From Alphaproteobacteria bacterium (lineage in GTDB: Bacteria > Pseudomonadota > Alphaproteobacteria > Rhizobiales > Devosiaceae): a stretch of 64,000 nt of DNA. The DNA lies in contig JAHJWO010000007.1 in the NCBI GenBank assembly GCA_018828145.1, positions 122,750 through 186,749 on the forward strand, in the 5' to 3' direction. Below, one piece after another: positions 28,092 to 37,231 of this stretch (position 1 is the first letter of the stretch; every line of letters begins with the position of its first letter). The translations under genes were made by a program, and so were the position numbers. The notes under the pieces are model-generated. The model saw only the letters and a program-made list of their open reading frames with translations. It did not search any database and was not told the origin of the DNA.

Positions 28092-28952
28092 CTAGCGTCC
28101 AATCACCGCCCCCTTGGCTCTGGGGGCGCGTGCCCGCGCGATTTCAGCTTCCCGTTGCCCAATGTGAACCATAATTTCTGCCGCCGCCAGTGCCGCGATA
28201 ACCGCCGGCCGTTTATCCCCAAGGCCCTGTTGTCCGATGGGCAGGACCAGCCGTTCGAGCGCCCTGGCATCCCCGCCTTCGGTCTTGAACCAGCTGGAAA
28301 ACCGCGCCCGCTTGGTCCGACTGCCGACCATGCCGATATAGGGCGCGTCGGTCCGGGCTAGCGCTTCCTGGGCGATCAGGAAATCGAGCGCATGGTCATG
28401 GGTAAGGATCACATAGCTGCTGCCCTCGGGGGCCGAACGCACCACGGCCTCCGGCATGGCAACGGCATGCGCTGCAATATCCGCCGGCAGCAGGTCGAGT
28501 TCCTCGCGCCTTGTATCGATGACCTCAAGCTGCACCGGCAGCAGCGACAGGATCTGCGCCAGCGCCCGGCCAACATGGCCAGCACCGAACACATAGACAT
28601 GCGGCAGCGCGGCATCCTCGGCGGCAATCCGCGCCGCAAGCGCCGACCGGATATCGGCATCGGCATAACTGAGGCTCACTTCGACCCGGCCGCCACAGCA
28701 TTGGCCGATTTCGGGGCCAAGCGGCACGTCCATGGCCTCTTCGGCCTTGCCGTTGGCGATCAGCCGGCGGGCATGCTCGATGACCATGTATTCGAGGGCG
28801 CCGCCACCGATGGTGCCGAACAGGTCGGCGGGGCCGACCAGCATGAACGTGCCCTGCTCGCGGGGGGATGAGCCGCGAACTGAGGTGAGCTCGCAGGCGA
28901 TGGCGTGGGGATTGGCGGCGAGGAAAGTGGTGAGTTGGGTGAGGCGGGTCAT
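28092..28952 (-). CDS. xdhC: XdhC, xanthine dehydrogenase molybdenum-cofactor insertion protein
   Basis: About 286 residues. The N-terminal XdhC/CoxI domain has ELTSVRGSSPREQGTFM and TIGGGALEY (residues 20-55), and EIGQCCGGRVEV with two adjacent cysteines. The C-terminal Rossmann domain has VYVFGAGHVGRAL and YIGMVGSRTKRARF. XdhC binds the molybdenum cofactor, promotes its sulfuration and hands it to XdhB; it is not part of the final enzyme. I chose ATG 28952 because homologues begin close to MTRLTQL; several in-frame ATGs lie upstream. Element C separates it from xdhB. Confidence 0.88.
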   Translation of the reverse strand: MTRLTQLTTFLAANPHAIACELTSVRGSSPREQGTFMLVGPADLFGTIGGGALEYMVIEHARRLIANGKAEEAMDVPLGPEIGQCCGGRVEVSLSYADADIRSALAARIAAEDAALPHVYVFGAGHVGRALAQILSLLPVQLEVIDTRREELDLLPADIAAHAVAMPEAVVRSAPEGSSYVILTHDHALDFLIAQEALARTDAPYIGMVGSRTKRARFSSWFKTEGGDARALERLVLPIGQQGLGDKRPAVIAALAAAEIMVHIGQREAEIARARAPRAKGAVIGR

Positions 28953-28978
28953 GAGCATACCGCCCATTTTGAAGAGGA

Positions 28979-29091
28979 TACCCCCTCCCAACCTCCCCCT
29001 ATTAGGGGGACGGGCCCATCGAGTTTGCCTCGATAGCGGTTCAAGAACGGAGCGGTCCCTCCCCCTATCAGGGGGAGGCTAGGTGGGGGTA
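28979..29091. repeat. palindromic intergenic element C
   Basis: About 113 bases between xdhB and xdhC. The outer arms TACCCCCTCCCAACCTCCCC (28979) and GGGGGAGGCTAGGTGGGGGT (29071-29090) are inverted copies. Each arm holds a smaller hairpin, CCCCCTATTAGGGGG and CCCCCTATCAGGGGG. It shares its architecture with elements A and B and separates two genes that would otherwise be one operon. Confidence 0.7.
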
Positions 29092-29112
29092 CTCCGATGC
29101 CGAGACGTGCCC

Positions 29113-31440
29113 TCACCCCCGCGCCCCCTTCATCCGCTCACAGCCCATCAGCACCCGCTCCGGCGTCACCGGCGTATCCAGCCGCGGCGCTACCCGGTAA
29201 TCGGCGACACTCGCCACCGCCATCGACAGCGCCTCGACCACGCTCATCGCCAGCATCAGCGGCGGCTCGCCGACGGCCTTGGAGCGACCGATGGTCGGCT
29301 CGGCATTGATCGACCATTCGGCCAGTTTGACGTTGAAGATCGGCGGCACGTCGCTGGCCAGCGGGATCTTGTAGGTCGAGGGCGCCTTGGTGCGCAGCTG
29401 GCCCTTGTCGTCCCACACCAGCTCCTCGGTGGTGAGCCAGCCCATGCCCTGGATGAAGCCGCCCTCGATCTGGCCGATATCGATGGCCGGATTGAGCGAC
29501 TTGCCGACGTCGTGCAGGATATCGACGCGGTCGACGACATATTCGCCGGTCAGCGTATCGATGGTGACTTCACTGGCCGAGGCGCCATAGGCGAAATAGT
29601 AGAATGGACGCCCCCGGCCGGTGGCGCGATCCCAGTGGATCTTGGGCGTCTCATAGAAGCCGGCGGCGGAAAGCTGCACGCGATTGAGATAGGCCGAGGC
29701 GACCAGTTCGGCAAAGGGCACGAACTTGCGGCCGACCTGCATGCCGCCCTGTACCCAATGGCAGTCGCCCGCATCGGCATTGTAGAGGCGAGCCGCATGC
29801 GCCAGCAGCCGCGTCTTGATCTGTTCGGCCGCGTCCCATGCCGCCATGCCGTTGAGGTCGGAGCCGGACGAGGCTGCGGTGGCCGAAGTGTTGGGCACCT
29901 TGCCTGTCGACGTGGCCATGATCTTGACGCTGTCGAGCCCGACACCAAAGGCATCGGCCAGCACCTGCGCCACCTTGATATGGAGCCCCTGCCCCATCTC
30001 GGTGCCGCCATGGCTGAGATGGATCGAGCCGTCCTTATAGACATGCACCAGCGCGCCGGCCTGATTGTACCAGGTGGCGGTGAAGGAGATGCCGAACTTG
30101 ACCGGCGTCAGCGCGATGCCCTTCTTGAGGATCGGGCTGCCAGCATTGTATTTGATGATGGCGGCGCGGCGCGCCTGGTAGTCCGACGAGGCCTCCAGCT
30201 CATCGACCACGCGGTGGACGATGTTGTCTTCCACCGTCTGGTGATAGGGCGTCACATTGTCGGTGTGGGTGCCATAGAAGTTGGCCTTGCGGATCTCCAG
30301 CGGGTCCTTGCCCAGGGCATAGGCGATATCCTCGATCCACCGCTCGGCCGCCAGCATGCCCTGCGGCCCGCCAAAGCCGCGAAAGGCGGTGTTGGAAACA
30401 GTATTGGTGTAGAGCGGCTCGCTACGCACCCGCACCGCCGGATACCAATAGGCATTGTCGGCGTGGAACAGCGCACGGTCGGTCACCGGGCCAGACAGGT
30501 CTGACGAAAAGCCGGCACGGGCGGCATAGACCGCATCAACCGCGTGAATCTTGCCCGTATCGTCATAGCCCACGTCATAATCGACCACGAAATCGTGCCG
30601 CTTGCCGGTGGCGGTCATGTCGTCGTCGCGATCGGGCCGGATCTTGCAGGTGCGATTCCACTTCTTGGCGGCCAGCGCTGCCACCGCGGCAAACAGGTTC
30701 CCCTGGGTTTCCTTGCCGCCAAAGCCACCACCCATGCGGCGCACATTGATCGTCACCGCGTGCTGGCGAATGCCCAGCACGGCCGCCACCATCAGTTGCA
30801 CTTCGCTCGGATGCTGGGTCGAAGCAAAAATCGTGACGTCCTCATCCTCCCCCGGAACGGCCATGGATATCTGGCCTTCGAGATAGAAATGGTCCTGCCC
30901 GCCAATCTCGAAACTGCCCTTGACCCGGCGTGGCGCAGCGGAAAGTCCGGCCTCGATATCGCCGCGTTCCAGCTTGAGCGGCTCGGTGACCAGCTGCCCG
31001 CCTGCTGCCTGCGCCGCACGAATGTCGGTGGCGTAGGGCAGATCCCGGTATTCGACCTTGGCCAGATGCGCCGCCCGGCGGGCCAGATCACGCGTCTCGG
31101 CGATCACCGCGAAGAGGGGCTGCCCCCAGAAATGCACCTTGCCGATGGCGAAGATCGGCTCGTCATGCTTGTGGCTGGGGCTGACGTCGTTCTCGCCGGG
31201 AATATCCTCAGCCGTCAGCACGCCGATGACGCCCGGCGCGGATCGAACGGCCGCATAATCGATGGCGACGATCTCCGCATGCGCCCGTGTCGACAGCGCC
31301 AGATAGGCATGCATCGTGCCGGCCGGCTCGATCATGTCGTCGATATATTCGGCCGTGCCCGTGACATGCTTGGGCCCGCTGTCATGGCGGGTGGACGTAT
31401 GAAGGCTGGCTAGGCTGATCGGCGCTTCGTGCTTGTTCAT
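29113..31440 (-). CDS. xdhB: xanthine dehydrogenase molybdenum-binding subunit
   Basis: A 775-residue molybdopterin subunit that oxidises hypoxanthine to xanthine and xanthine to urate. Motifs include GQDHFYLEGQ, MGGGFGGKE, AFRGFGGPQG, GGTEMGQGLH and the catalytic glutamate in VGEPPLMLA. Length fits the bacterial two-subunit XdhAB form. Its ATG overlaps the xdhA stop as ATGA. It works in the cytoplasm with XdhA, which supplies the iron-sulfur and FAD groups. Confidence 0.93.
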   Translation of the reverse strand: MNKHEAPISLASLHTSTRHDSGPKHVTGTAEYIDDMIEPAGTMHAYLALSTRAHAEIVAIDYAAVRSAPGVIGVLTAEDIPGENDVSPSHKHDEPIFAIGKVHFWGQPLFAVIAETRDLARRAAHLAKVEYRDLPYATDIRAAQAAGGQLVTEPLKLERGDIEAGLSAAPRRVKGSFEIGGQDHFYLEGQISMAVPGEDEDVTIFASTQHPSEVQLMVAAVLGIRQHAVTINVRRMGGGFGGKETQGNLFAAVAALAAKKWNRTCKIRPDRDDDMTATGKRHDFVVDYDVGYDDTGKIHAVDAVYAARAGFSSDLSGPVTDRALFHADNAYWYPAVRVRSEPLYTNTVSNTAFRGFGGPQGMLAAERWIEDIAYALGKDPLEIRKANFYGTHTDNVTPYHQTVEDNIVHRVVDELEASSDYQARRAAIIKYNAGSPILKKGIALTPVKFGISFTATWYNQAGALVHVYKDGSIHLSHGGTEMGQGLHIKVAQVLADAFGVGLDSVKIMATSTGKVPNTSATAASSGSDLNGMAAWDAAEQIKTRLLAHAARLYNADAGDCHWVQGGMQVGRKFVPFAELVASAYLNRVQLSAAGFYETPKIHWDRATGRGRPFYYFAYGASASEVTIDTLTGEYVVDRVDILHDVGKSLNPAIDIGQIEGGFIQGMGWLTTEELVWDDKGQLRTKAPSTYKIPLASDVPPIFNVKLAEWSINAEPTIGRSKAVGEPPLMLAMSVVEALSMAVASVADYRVAPRLDTPVTPERVLMGCERMKGARG

Positions 31441-32903
31441 GCCACCTCCCGCTTGAGCCGCTGCCCCTGGCCGGTGGTTTCAAGGAAAAAGCGCCGCAGC
31501 AGATTCTGCGCGGTCAGCAGGCGATATTCGGCGCTGGCCCGCATGTCCGAGATCGGCTGATAATCCTCGGCGAAGGCCGCCATTGCAGCCTCCACCGTCT
31601 CGATGGTCCAAGCCTTGCCGACCAGGGCGGCCTCGACGGCCTTGGCCCGCTTGGGCGTTGCTGCCATGCCGCCAAAGGCGATGCGGGCCATGCCCACCAT
31701 GCCGGCATCGCTGACAAACACCCGGAACGCCCCGCACAGCGCCGAGATATCTTCTTCGCGGCGCTTGGAGATCTTGTAGCAGGCAAATTTCTCGCCCGCT
31801 GGCAGCAGGGGGATGGTCACGCTCTCGACGAACTCGCCGGGTTGCCGGTCCTGCTTGCCATAGGCGAGGAAATAATCTTCGAGCTTAATCTCGCGACGGT
31901 GCTCGCCGCGGCGCAAATGCAGCTTGGCCCCCAGCACGATAAAGGGCGGCGGTGTATCGCCGATGGGCGAGCCATTGGCGATATTGCCGCCGATCGTGCC
32001 CATATTGCGGATCTGCTCGCCCGCAATGCGGTTCCAGAGCTCGGCCATATCGGGGAAGGTCGCCGCGATCACCGGCAGCGCTTCCGAATAGCTCACGCCG
32101 GCATAGATGCGCACTTCGCTGTCATTCTCGGCAATGCGCTTGAGCTCCTGCAGATGGCCGATGAAGATCACCGGCCCGATGGCGCGCATGAATTTGGTGA
32201 CCCACAGCCCGACATCGGTCGAGCCATTGACGATGGTGGCATCAGGATGCGCCTCATAGACAGCGGCGAAGTCGTCGAGGCTCGCCGGCACGATGATCCG
32301 CGCCGCGCCCTCACCGATCTCGACGCGCTTGCCGTCATTGATCGCCTTGATCTTGCCCTTGAGCGCGATGCGCTCGGCCCAGAGCGGATCGCCCTCGGGC
32401 CGGCCATAGCTGGACATTGCCTTGCCGGCGCGGATGATCGGCGCATACCCCGTGCAGCGGCAGAGATTGCCCTGCAGGGCCTTTTCGATCGCGGCCTGGC
32501 TGGGGTCCGGATCGCGCATCCAGAGGCCATAAAGGCTCATCACGAAGCCCGGCGTGCAAAAGCCGCACTGGCTGCCGTGCTCGTCCACCATGGCCTGTTG
32601 CACGGGATGAAGGTGCCCCTCCTTGCCGCGCAGATGCTCGACAGTCACCACATGGGTGCCGTGCAGGCTGCCCACGAAGCGGATGCAGGCAGTGACCGAG
32701 TCATAGATGATCTCGTCGCCCATCAGGCGGCCGACCAGCACCGTACAGGCCCCGCAATCGCCCTCGGCGCAGCCTTCCTTGGAGCCGCGCAGGCGCCGCT
32801 CCAGCCGCAGCCAGTCCAGCAGCGTGGCATCGGGCTTGACGTCGGAAAGGCTGATTTCCTCGTCGTTTAGGATGAAGCGGATGGCGCCCGAAACCTCGGT
32901 CAT
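31437..32903 (-). CDS. xdhA: xanthine dehydrogenase iron-sulfur/FAD subunit
   Basis: A 488-residue subunit. Two [2Fe-2S] clusters are indicated by GCAEGDCGACTV (about 44-55), then CGFCTPGF and CRCTGY near 110-150. The FAD domain has VNGSTDVGLWVTK and NMGTIGGNIANGSPIGD. It passes electrons from the molybdenum centre of XdhB to NAD. The ATG is three bases after the stop of the HIU hydrolase gene, so hiuH-xdhA-xdhB are one transcript starting from the divergent promoter region near 33264-33412. Confidence 0.93.
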   Translation of the reverse strand: MTEVSGAIRFILNDEEISLSDVKPDATLLDWLRLERRLRGSKEGCAEGDCGACTVLVGRLMGDEIIYDSVTACIRFVGSLHGTHVVTVEHLRGKEGHLHPVQQAMVDEHGSQCGFCTPGFVMSLYGLWMRDPDPSQAAIEKALQGNLCRCTGYAPIIRAGKAMSSYGRPEGDPLWAERIALKGKIKAINDGKRVEIGEGAARIIVPASLDDFAAVYEAHPDATIVNGSTDVGLWVTKFMRAIGPVIFIGHLQELKRIAENDSEVRIYAGVSYSEALPVIAATFPDMAELWNRIAGEQIRNMGTIGGNIANGSPIGDTPPPFIVLGAKLHLRRGEHRREIKLEDYFLAYGKQDRQPGEFVESVTIPLLPAGEKFACYKISKRREEDISALCGAFRVFVSDAGMVGMARIAFGGMAATPKRAKAVEAALVGKAWTIETVEAAMAAFAEDYQPISDMRASAEYRLLTAQNLLRRFFLETTGQGQRLKREVA

Positions 32904-32906
32904 GCC

Positions 32907-33263
32907 TCAGCTCCCCCGATAGGTGGAATAGGCAAAGGGACTGACCAGCAGGGGCACGTGATAATGCTTGTCCTCGGAAATCGTGAAGCGGATCGGCACC
33001 ACATCGAGGAAGGGCGCTTCGAGCTCGACGCCAAGCCGCTCGAAATACTGCCCGACATGGAAGTGAAGCTCGAACTCGCCATGCTGAAACTGCGCTTCGT
33101 CGAGCAGAGGCTGATTCACCCGCCCGTCGGCATTGGTATAGCTGTCGGCGATATGGTGAGTGTGGTCGCCATGGACGAATAACAGTTCGATTCGCATGCC
33201 ACGCGCCGGCTTGCCGTGCATGGTGTCCAGTACATGCGTCGTGAGGCGTCCACTACCCGCCAT
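32907..33263 (-). CDS. hiuH: 5-hydroxyisourate hydrolase (transthyretin-related)
   Basis: A 118-residue transthyretin-fold enzyme that hydrolyses 5-hydroxyisourate, the PuuD product, to OHCU. The N-terminal LTTHVLDTMHGKPARG with the catalytic His, the central R residue segment, HYHVPLLVSP and the C-terminal YRGS are all present and diagnostic. GGAGC precedes the ATG. There is no signal peptide, so it acts in the cytoplasm. It leads the minus-strand purine operon. Confidence 0.95.
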   Translation of the reverse strand: MAGSGRLTTHVLDTMHGKPARGMRIELLFVHGDHTHHIADSYTNADGRVNQPLLDEAQFQHGEFELHFHVGQYFERLGVELEAPFLDVVPIRFTISEDKHYHVPLLVSPFAYSTYRGS

Positions 33264-33412
33264 GATTGCTCCGTCCGTCGTCCCCGGGGCAAGACTACCG
33301 CATCACCGCCGTTGCGCAATGCCCATTTTTTACCATCTGGTCCATTTTTGTGCATCTTGTTCTGCGGTTCCAGACTCATACTATTCTGCAAACACCAGAC
33401 GCGAGCAGACCG

Positions 33413-34828
33413 ATGCGCTATCCCCGCGACATGCATGGCTACGGCCCCAATCCGCCCAAGGCCAATTGGCCCGGGGGGGCCCATGTGGCGGTGCAGTTCG
33501 TGCTCAACTACGAAGAGGGCGGGGAAAACAACATCCTGCATGGCGATGCCGGGTCGGAAGCCTTCCTCGCTGACGTCGTGGGCGCCGCGCCCTGGCCGGG
33601 CCTGCGCCACTGGAACATCGAATCCATGTATGAATACGGCGCCCGCGCCGGCTTCTGGCGGCTGTACAGGCTGTTCACCCAGGCGCAACTGCCCGTCACC
33701 ATCTATGGCGTCGCCACAGCCTTGATGCGCGCGCCGGCCCAGCTGGCCGCCATGCAGGAGGCCGGCTGGGAAATCGCCAGCCACGGCTATAAATGGGTCG
33801 AGCACAAGGATATGCCGGCCGATATCGAACGCCAGCAGATCGCCGAGGCGATCCGGATCCACACCATCGCCACCGGGGAGCGGCCGCGCGGCTGGTATAC
33901 CGGGCGGTGTTCGCTCAACACGGTCGACCTGGTCTCGGAGGAAGGCGGCTTCGCCTATGTCTCGGATACCTATGATGACGACCTGCCCTATTGGCGCGTG
34001 CATCACGGCCGCCCGCAGCTCATCATTCCCTATACGCTGAGCGCCAACGACATGCGCTTCGTCACCGCCTCGGGCTTCGATAACGGCGAAGAGTACTTCC
34101 AGTTTCTGAAAGACAGTTTCGACTGCCTCTATGCCGAGGGCCAGGCCGGCTCACCCAAGATGATGTCGATCGGCCTGCATTGCCGCCTCGTCGGCCAGCC
34201 AGGCCGGTATCAGGGACTCAAGAAGTTTGTCGACTACATCAAGGGCTTCGACAAGGTCTGGGTGCCTACCCGCCTCGCCATTGCCGAGCACTGGGCCAGG
34301 GAGCATCCCTATATCGCTCCGGAGGTCATTCCTTCCCAGCTCGACAAGGCCGAATTCGTCTCCCGCTACGGGTCGATCTTCGAGCATTCACCCTGGATCG
34401 CCGAACGCGCCTGGGAGGGCGAACTGGCTCCGGCCAACGACACCGCCGTCGGCCTCCATTTCGCGCTGCGCACGCAGTTCCGCCTGGCAACGCCGGAGGA
34501 ACGCCTCGCCGTCCTGCGGGCCCATCCCGATCTCGCCGGCAAGCTGGCAGCCGCCAGGCGCCTCACGGAAGCCTCGACGGCCGAACAGGCCTCGGCCGGT
34601 CTGGACGCCTTGACCGACGCCGAGCGCGAGCGCTTCACCGCGCTCAACACTGCCTATGTGGAGAAATTCGGTTTCCCCTTCATCATCGCGGTGCGCGACA
34701 ATACCAAGGCGTCGATCCTGGCGGCCTTTGAGCGGCGGATCGACAATAGCGCAGAGCTGGAATTTGCCACTGCCTGCACGCAGGTCGAGCGGATTGCGCT
34801 CCTGCGGCTGCAGGCGTTGCTGGGGTGA
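33413..34828 (+). CDS. puuE: bifunctional allantoinase PuuE / OHCU decarboxylase UraD
   Basis: A 471-residue fusion. Residues 1-305 form a metal-independent allantoinase of the polysaccharide-deacetylase fold (MRYPRDMHGYGPNPP at the start, SHGYKWVEHKDM in the active-site region). Residues about 315-471 form OHCU decarboxylase, with LRAHPDLAGKLA and KFGFPFIIAVRDNTKASIL. The pair performs the steps on both sides of (S)-allantoin: OHCU to allantoin, then allantoin to allantoate. The ATG at 33413 has only a weak ribosome site; an open frame from 33266 has no family similarity. It diverges from hiuH and heads the plus-strand arm of the island. Confidence 0.92.
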   Translation: MRYPRDMHGYGPNPPKANWPGGAHVAVQFVLNYEEGGENNILHGDAGSEAFLADVVGAAPWPGLRHWNIESMYEYGARAGFWRLYRLFTQAQLPVTIYGVATALMRAPAQLAAMQEAGWEIASHGYKWVEHKDMPADIERQQIAEAIRIHTIATGERPRGWYTGRCSLNTVDLVSEEGGFAYVSDTYDDDLPYWRVHHGRPQLIIPYTLSANDMRFVTASGFDNGEEYFQFLKDSFDCLYAEGQAGSPKMMSIGLHCRLVGQPGRYQGLKKFVDYIKGFDKVWVPTRLAIAEHWAREHPYIAPEVIPSQLDKAEFVSRYGSIFEHSPWIAERAWEGELAPANDTAVGLHFALRTQFRLATPEERLAVLRAHPDLAGKLAAARRLTEASTAEQASAGLDALTDAERERFTALNTAYVEKFGFPFIIAVRDNTKASILAAFERRIDNSAELEFATACTQVERIALLRLQALLG

Positions 34829-34842
34829 TTGCGGGAGCGAGG

Positions 34843-34998
34843 CTACCCGTTCAACTCATCCGGGTCGAAGCCGATATCGGGCTCTTCCCGTGACAGGCCC
34901 AGCATCAGCGCGAAGAGACCCAGCCATGGCAGATAGTGCTGCAGCCAAGAATGGGGCGCGACCCCGGGATGGACAGAACGCTGGTACATAACCGGCAT
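34843..34998 (-). CDS. possible 51-residue membrane protein
   Basis: A short frame on the opposite strand to the puuE-GST gap. It has one hydrophobic stretch, HYLPWLGLFALMLGL, and an acidic C-terminus, EEPDIGFDPDELNG. No clear ribosome site precedes either ATG (34998 or 34989). I do not recognise it. The composition looks protein-like, but it could be chance. Confidence 0.3.
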   Translation of the reverse strand: MPVMYQRSVHPGVAPHSWLQHYLPWLGLFALMLGLSREEPDIGFDPDELNG

Positions 34999-35103
34999 TG
35001 TCGCGCCAAAGGTTGAAGATCTGGTAACCCTAACCACCCCTTGCGCGGCCTGGCTTGCAGCGCGGCTGCCAAGGCGCTATGCGCGATGCAGGGAGGCCCG
35101 CTC

Positions 35104-35787
35104 ATGTACACGCTCTACGTTGCCAACAAGAATTACTCGTCCTGGTCGCTGCGTCCCTGGGTGTTGATGCGCGTGCTGGGCATTGAATTTGAGGAACAGG
35201 TGCGCCCGTTCAACGATGGACCGGGCCTCACTTTCGCCGGCGTCTCGCCCAGCGGTCGCTTCCCCTGCCTCATCGATGGCGACACCGTGGTCTGGGACTC
35301 GCTCGCCATCACCGAATATCTGGCCGAGAGCCACAGGCAGGTTTGGCCGGAGGACCGCGCCGCCCGGGCCTTTGCCCGCTCCGCCGCCGCGGAAATGCAC
35401 TCCGGCTTCCCCAACCTGCGCAATATCTGCGGCATGAATGTCGGCCTTCGCATCGAACTCGCGTCGATCCCTGCCGGCCTGGCGCAGGACATTGCCCGCA
35501 TTGACGCGCTGTGGAGCGCCGGCCTCAGCCGGTTTGGTGGTCCGTTCCTTGCCGGCGCACGCTTCACGGCCGTCGATGCCTTCTTCACTGCTGTCGCTTT
35601 CCGCGTGCAGACCTACAATCTGCAGCTGAGCGAGCCGGCCGCCGCCTATGCCCGGCGCCTGCTCGACCTGCCCGCGATGCAGGATTGGTACGCGGCGGCT
35701 CTCAGAGAAAGCTGGCGGCGGACCGCCTATGAGCAGGAAGCCCTTGCCGCCGGCCGCATCGTCGCCGATTATCGCCAGACCGCCTGA
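35104..35787 (+). CDS. glutathione S-transferase family protein
   Basis: A 227-residue cytosolic GST-like protein. The N-terminal thioredoxin fold has NKNYSSWSLRPW, with Ser residues at the place of the glutathione-activating residue, and SPSGRFPCLIDGD with the cis-proline context. The helical C-terminal domain has FLAGARFTAVDAFF. A GGGAGG site precedes the ATG. It lies between puuE-uraD and allE on the same strand, so it may be co-expressed with ureide breakdown. Whether it takes part in that pathway, perhaps detoxifying an aldehyde, is unknown. Confidence 0.8.
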   Translation: MYTLYVANKNYSSWSLRPWVLMRVLGIEFEEQVRPFNDGPGLTFAGVSPSGRFPCLIDGDTVVWDSLAITEYLAESHRQVWPEDRAARAFARSAAAEMHSGFPNLRNICGMNVGLRIELASIPAGLAQDIARIDALWSAGLSRFGGPFLAGARFTAVDAFFTAVAFRVQTYNLQLSEPAAAYARRLLDLPAMQDWYAAALRESWRRTAYEQEALAAGRIVADYRQTA

Positions 35788-35824
35788 GTTCGCGCCGCGC
35801 GAACCCGCACTGCCCAGGACCATA

Positions 35825-36652
35825 ATGGCCGATTCAACCTATGCCTCGCCGCCCGGCGGCCTGCCGGCCCAAGCCGCGCTTCACACCGGTCGCGCCGTCT
35901 TCACCGAGGCCTATGCGCTTATCCCACATGGCGTGATGCGCGACATCGTTACGAGCTATCTGCCGCACTGGGACCAGACCCGTGCCTGGGTGATCGCCCG
36001 GCCCATGTCAGGTTTTTCCGAAACCTTCTCGCAATATATCATGGAGATCATGCCCGGCGGCGGCTCGTCCCAGCCCGAGCCCGAACCGGAGGCTGAAGGC
36101 GTCCTCTTCGTGGTCGAGGGACATGCCAGCCTTGTCGTTGATGGCAAGAGCCACCTGCTCAAGCCTGGCGGCTATGCCTTCCTGCCGCCCGGCTGCAGCT
36201 GGTCGCTCTTCAACAAGGGCACCGCCCCCACACGTTTTCACTGGGTGCGCAAGCGCTACGAGGCCGTCGCCGGGGTGGCATTGCCCACCGCCTTCGTTGC
36301 CAACGAGCAGGATGAGCCCATCATCTGGATGCCCGGCACCAACAATACCTGGGGCACCACACGCTTCGTCGATCCCACCGACCTGCGCCACGACATGCAT
36401 GTCAATATCGTCACCCTCGAGCCCGGCGCCGTCATCCCCTTCGAGGAAACCCATGTCATGGAGCATGGTCTCTATGTGCTGGAAGGCAAGGCCGTCTACC
36501 GGCTGAACCGGGATTGGGTGGAAGTGGAAGCCGGCGATTTCATGTGGCTGCGCGCCTTCTGCCCGCAGGCTTGCTATGCCGGACCGGCCCGCTTCCGCTA
36601 TCTGCTATACAAGGACGTCAACCGGCACATGAAGCTGGGACTGCCGAAATGA
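35825..36652 (+). CDS. allE: (S)-ureidoglycine aminohydrolase
   Basis: A 275-residue double-cupin enzyme that hydrolyses (S)-ureidoglycine to (S)-ureidoglycolate and ammonia, with manganese. Cupin 1 has the GVLFVVEGHASLVVDG region. Cupin 2 holds the metal site around FEETHVMEHGLYVLEGKAV with the expected Glu/His ligands. CPQACYAGP near the C-terminus is also family-like. An AGGA site precedes the ATG. The stop overlaps the allA start as ATGA, so the two act in sequence from one message. Confidence 0.92.
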   Translation: MADSTYASPPGGLPAQAALHTGRAVFTEAYALIPHGVMRDIVTSYLPHWDQTRAWVIARPMSGFSETFSQYIMEIMPGGGSSQPEPEPEAEGVLFVVEGHASLVVDGKSHLLKPGGYAFLPPGCSWSLFNKGTAPTRFHWVRKRYEAVAGVALPTAFVANEQDEPIIWMPGTNNTWGTTRFVDPTDLRHDMHVNIVTLEPGAVIPFEETHVMEHGLYVLEGKAVYRLNRDWVEVEAGDFMWLRAFCPQACYAGPARFRYLLYKDVNRHMKLGLPK

Positions 36653-37137
36653 ACGCGATCCGCATCGAGCCCCTGACCGCGGCGGCCTTCGCGCCGTTCG
36701 GGCAGGTGATCGGGATCGACGGCGCCCAGCACTACAAGATCAACAACGGCATGACCGAGCGCTATCATGATCTGGCGCGGGTCGAACTGGGCGGGGTCCA
36801 CGCCCGGCCGCTGATATCGATCTTTCGCGGCCAGCCCTATGCTCTGCCGCTGACGCTGCGTCTCGTCGAGCGCCACCCCCTGGGCAGCCAGGCTTTTTAC
36901 CCGCTTTCGGCCAATCCCTGGCTGATCATCGTCGCCGAGGACGAGGGTGGCGTTCCCGTCCGCCTCCGCGCCTTCCAGCCCGTCCCCGGCCAGGGCGTCA
37001 ATATCGCCATGAATACCTGGCACGGCGTGCTGACCCCGCTGGAGGCTGTCAGTGACTTCATCGTCGTCGACCGGGGCGGCGAGGGCAACAATCTCGAAGA
37101 GCATCACTTCGATCCGCCCTGGACGGTGACGCGCTAG
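36649..37137 (+). CDS. allA: ureidoglycolate lyase
   Basis: A 162-residue cupin-like enzyme that splits (S)-ureidoglycolate to glyoxylate and urea. Family motifs MTERYHDLARV, ERHPLGSQAFYPL, GVNIAMNTWHGVL and FIVVDRGG are present. It is the last recognised step of the ureide pathway here. The glyoxylate could go to the GlcB-encoded malate synthase; no urease is seen in this window. Confidence 0.93.
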   Translation: MNAIRIEPLTAAAFAPFGQVIGIDGAQHYKINNGMTERYHDLARVELGGVHARPLISIFRGQPYALPLTLRLVERHPLGSQAFYPLSANPWLIIVAEDEGGVPVRLRAFQPVPGQGVNIAMNTWHGVLTPLEAVSDFIVVDRGGEGNNLEEHHFDPPWTVTR

Positions 37138-37231
37138 CGGGCCCATCGCAGCGCCGTAAACCCTGCCATCCATCCAGCCTCGCAACCGAAACGCCCCTGC
37201 GCTAGTTTGGTGGCCAGGGATGGAGATCATC

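Noticed and set aside
20475..29091. Palindromic elements A-C as CRISPR or insertion-sequence remnants
   Set aside because: No regular spacers, no transposase fragment and no target duplications were visible.
33329..33352. ACCATCTGGT between two CCATTTTT runs in the hiuH/puuE gap as a purine operator
   Set aside because: The palindrome has only four-base arms, and no regulator gene is adjacent; it could be chance.
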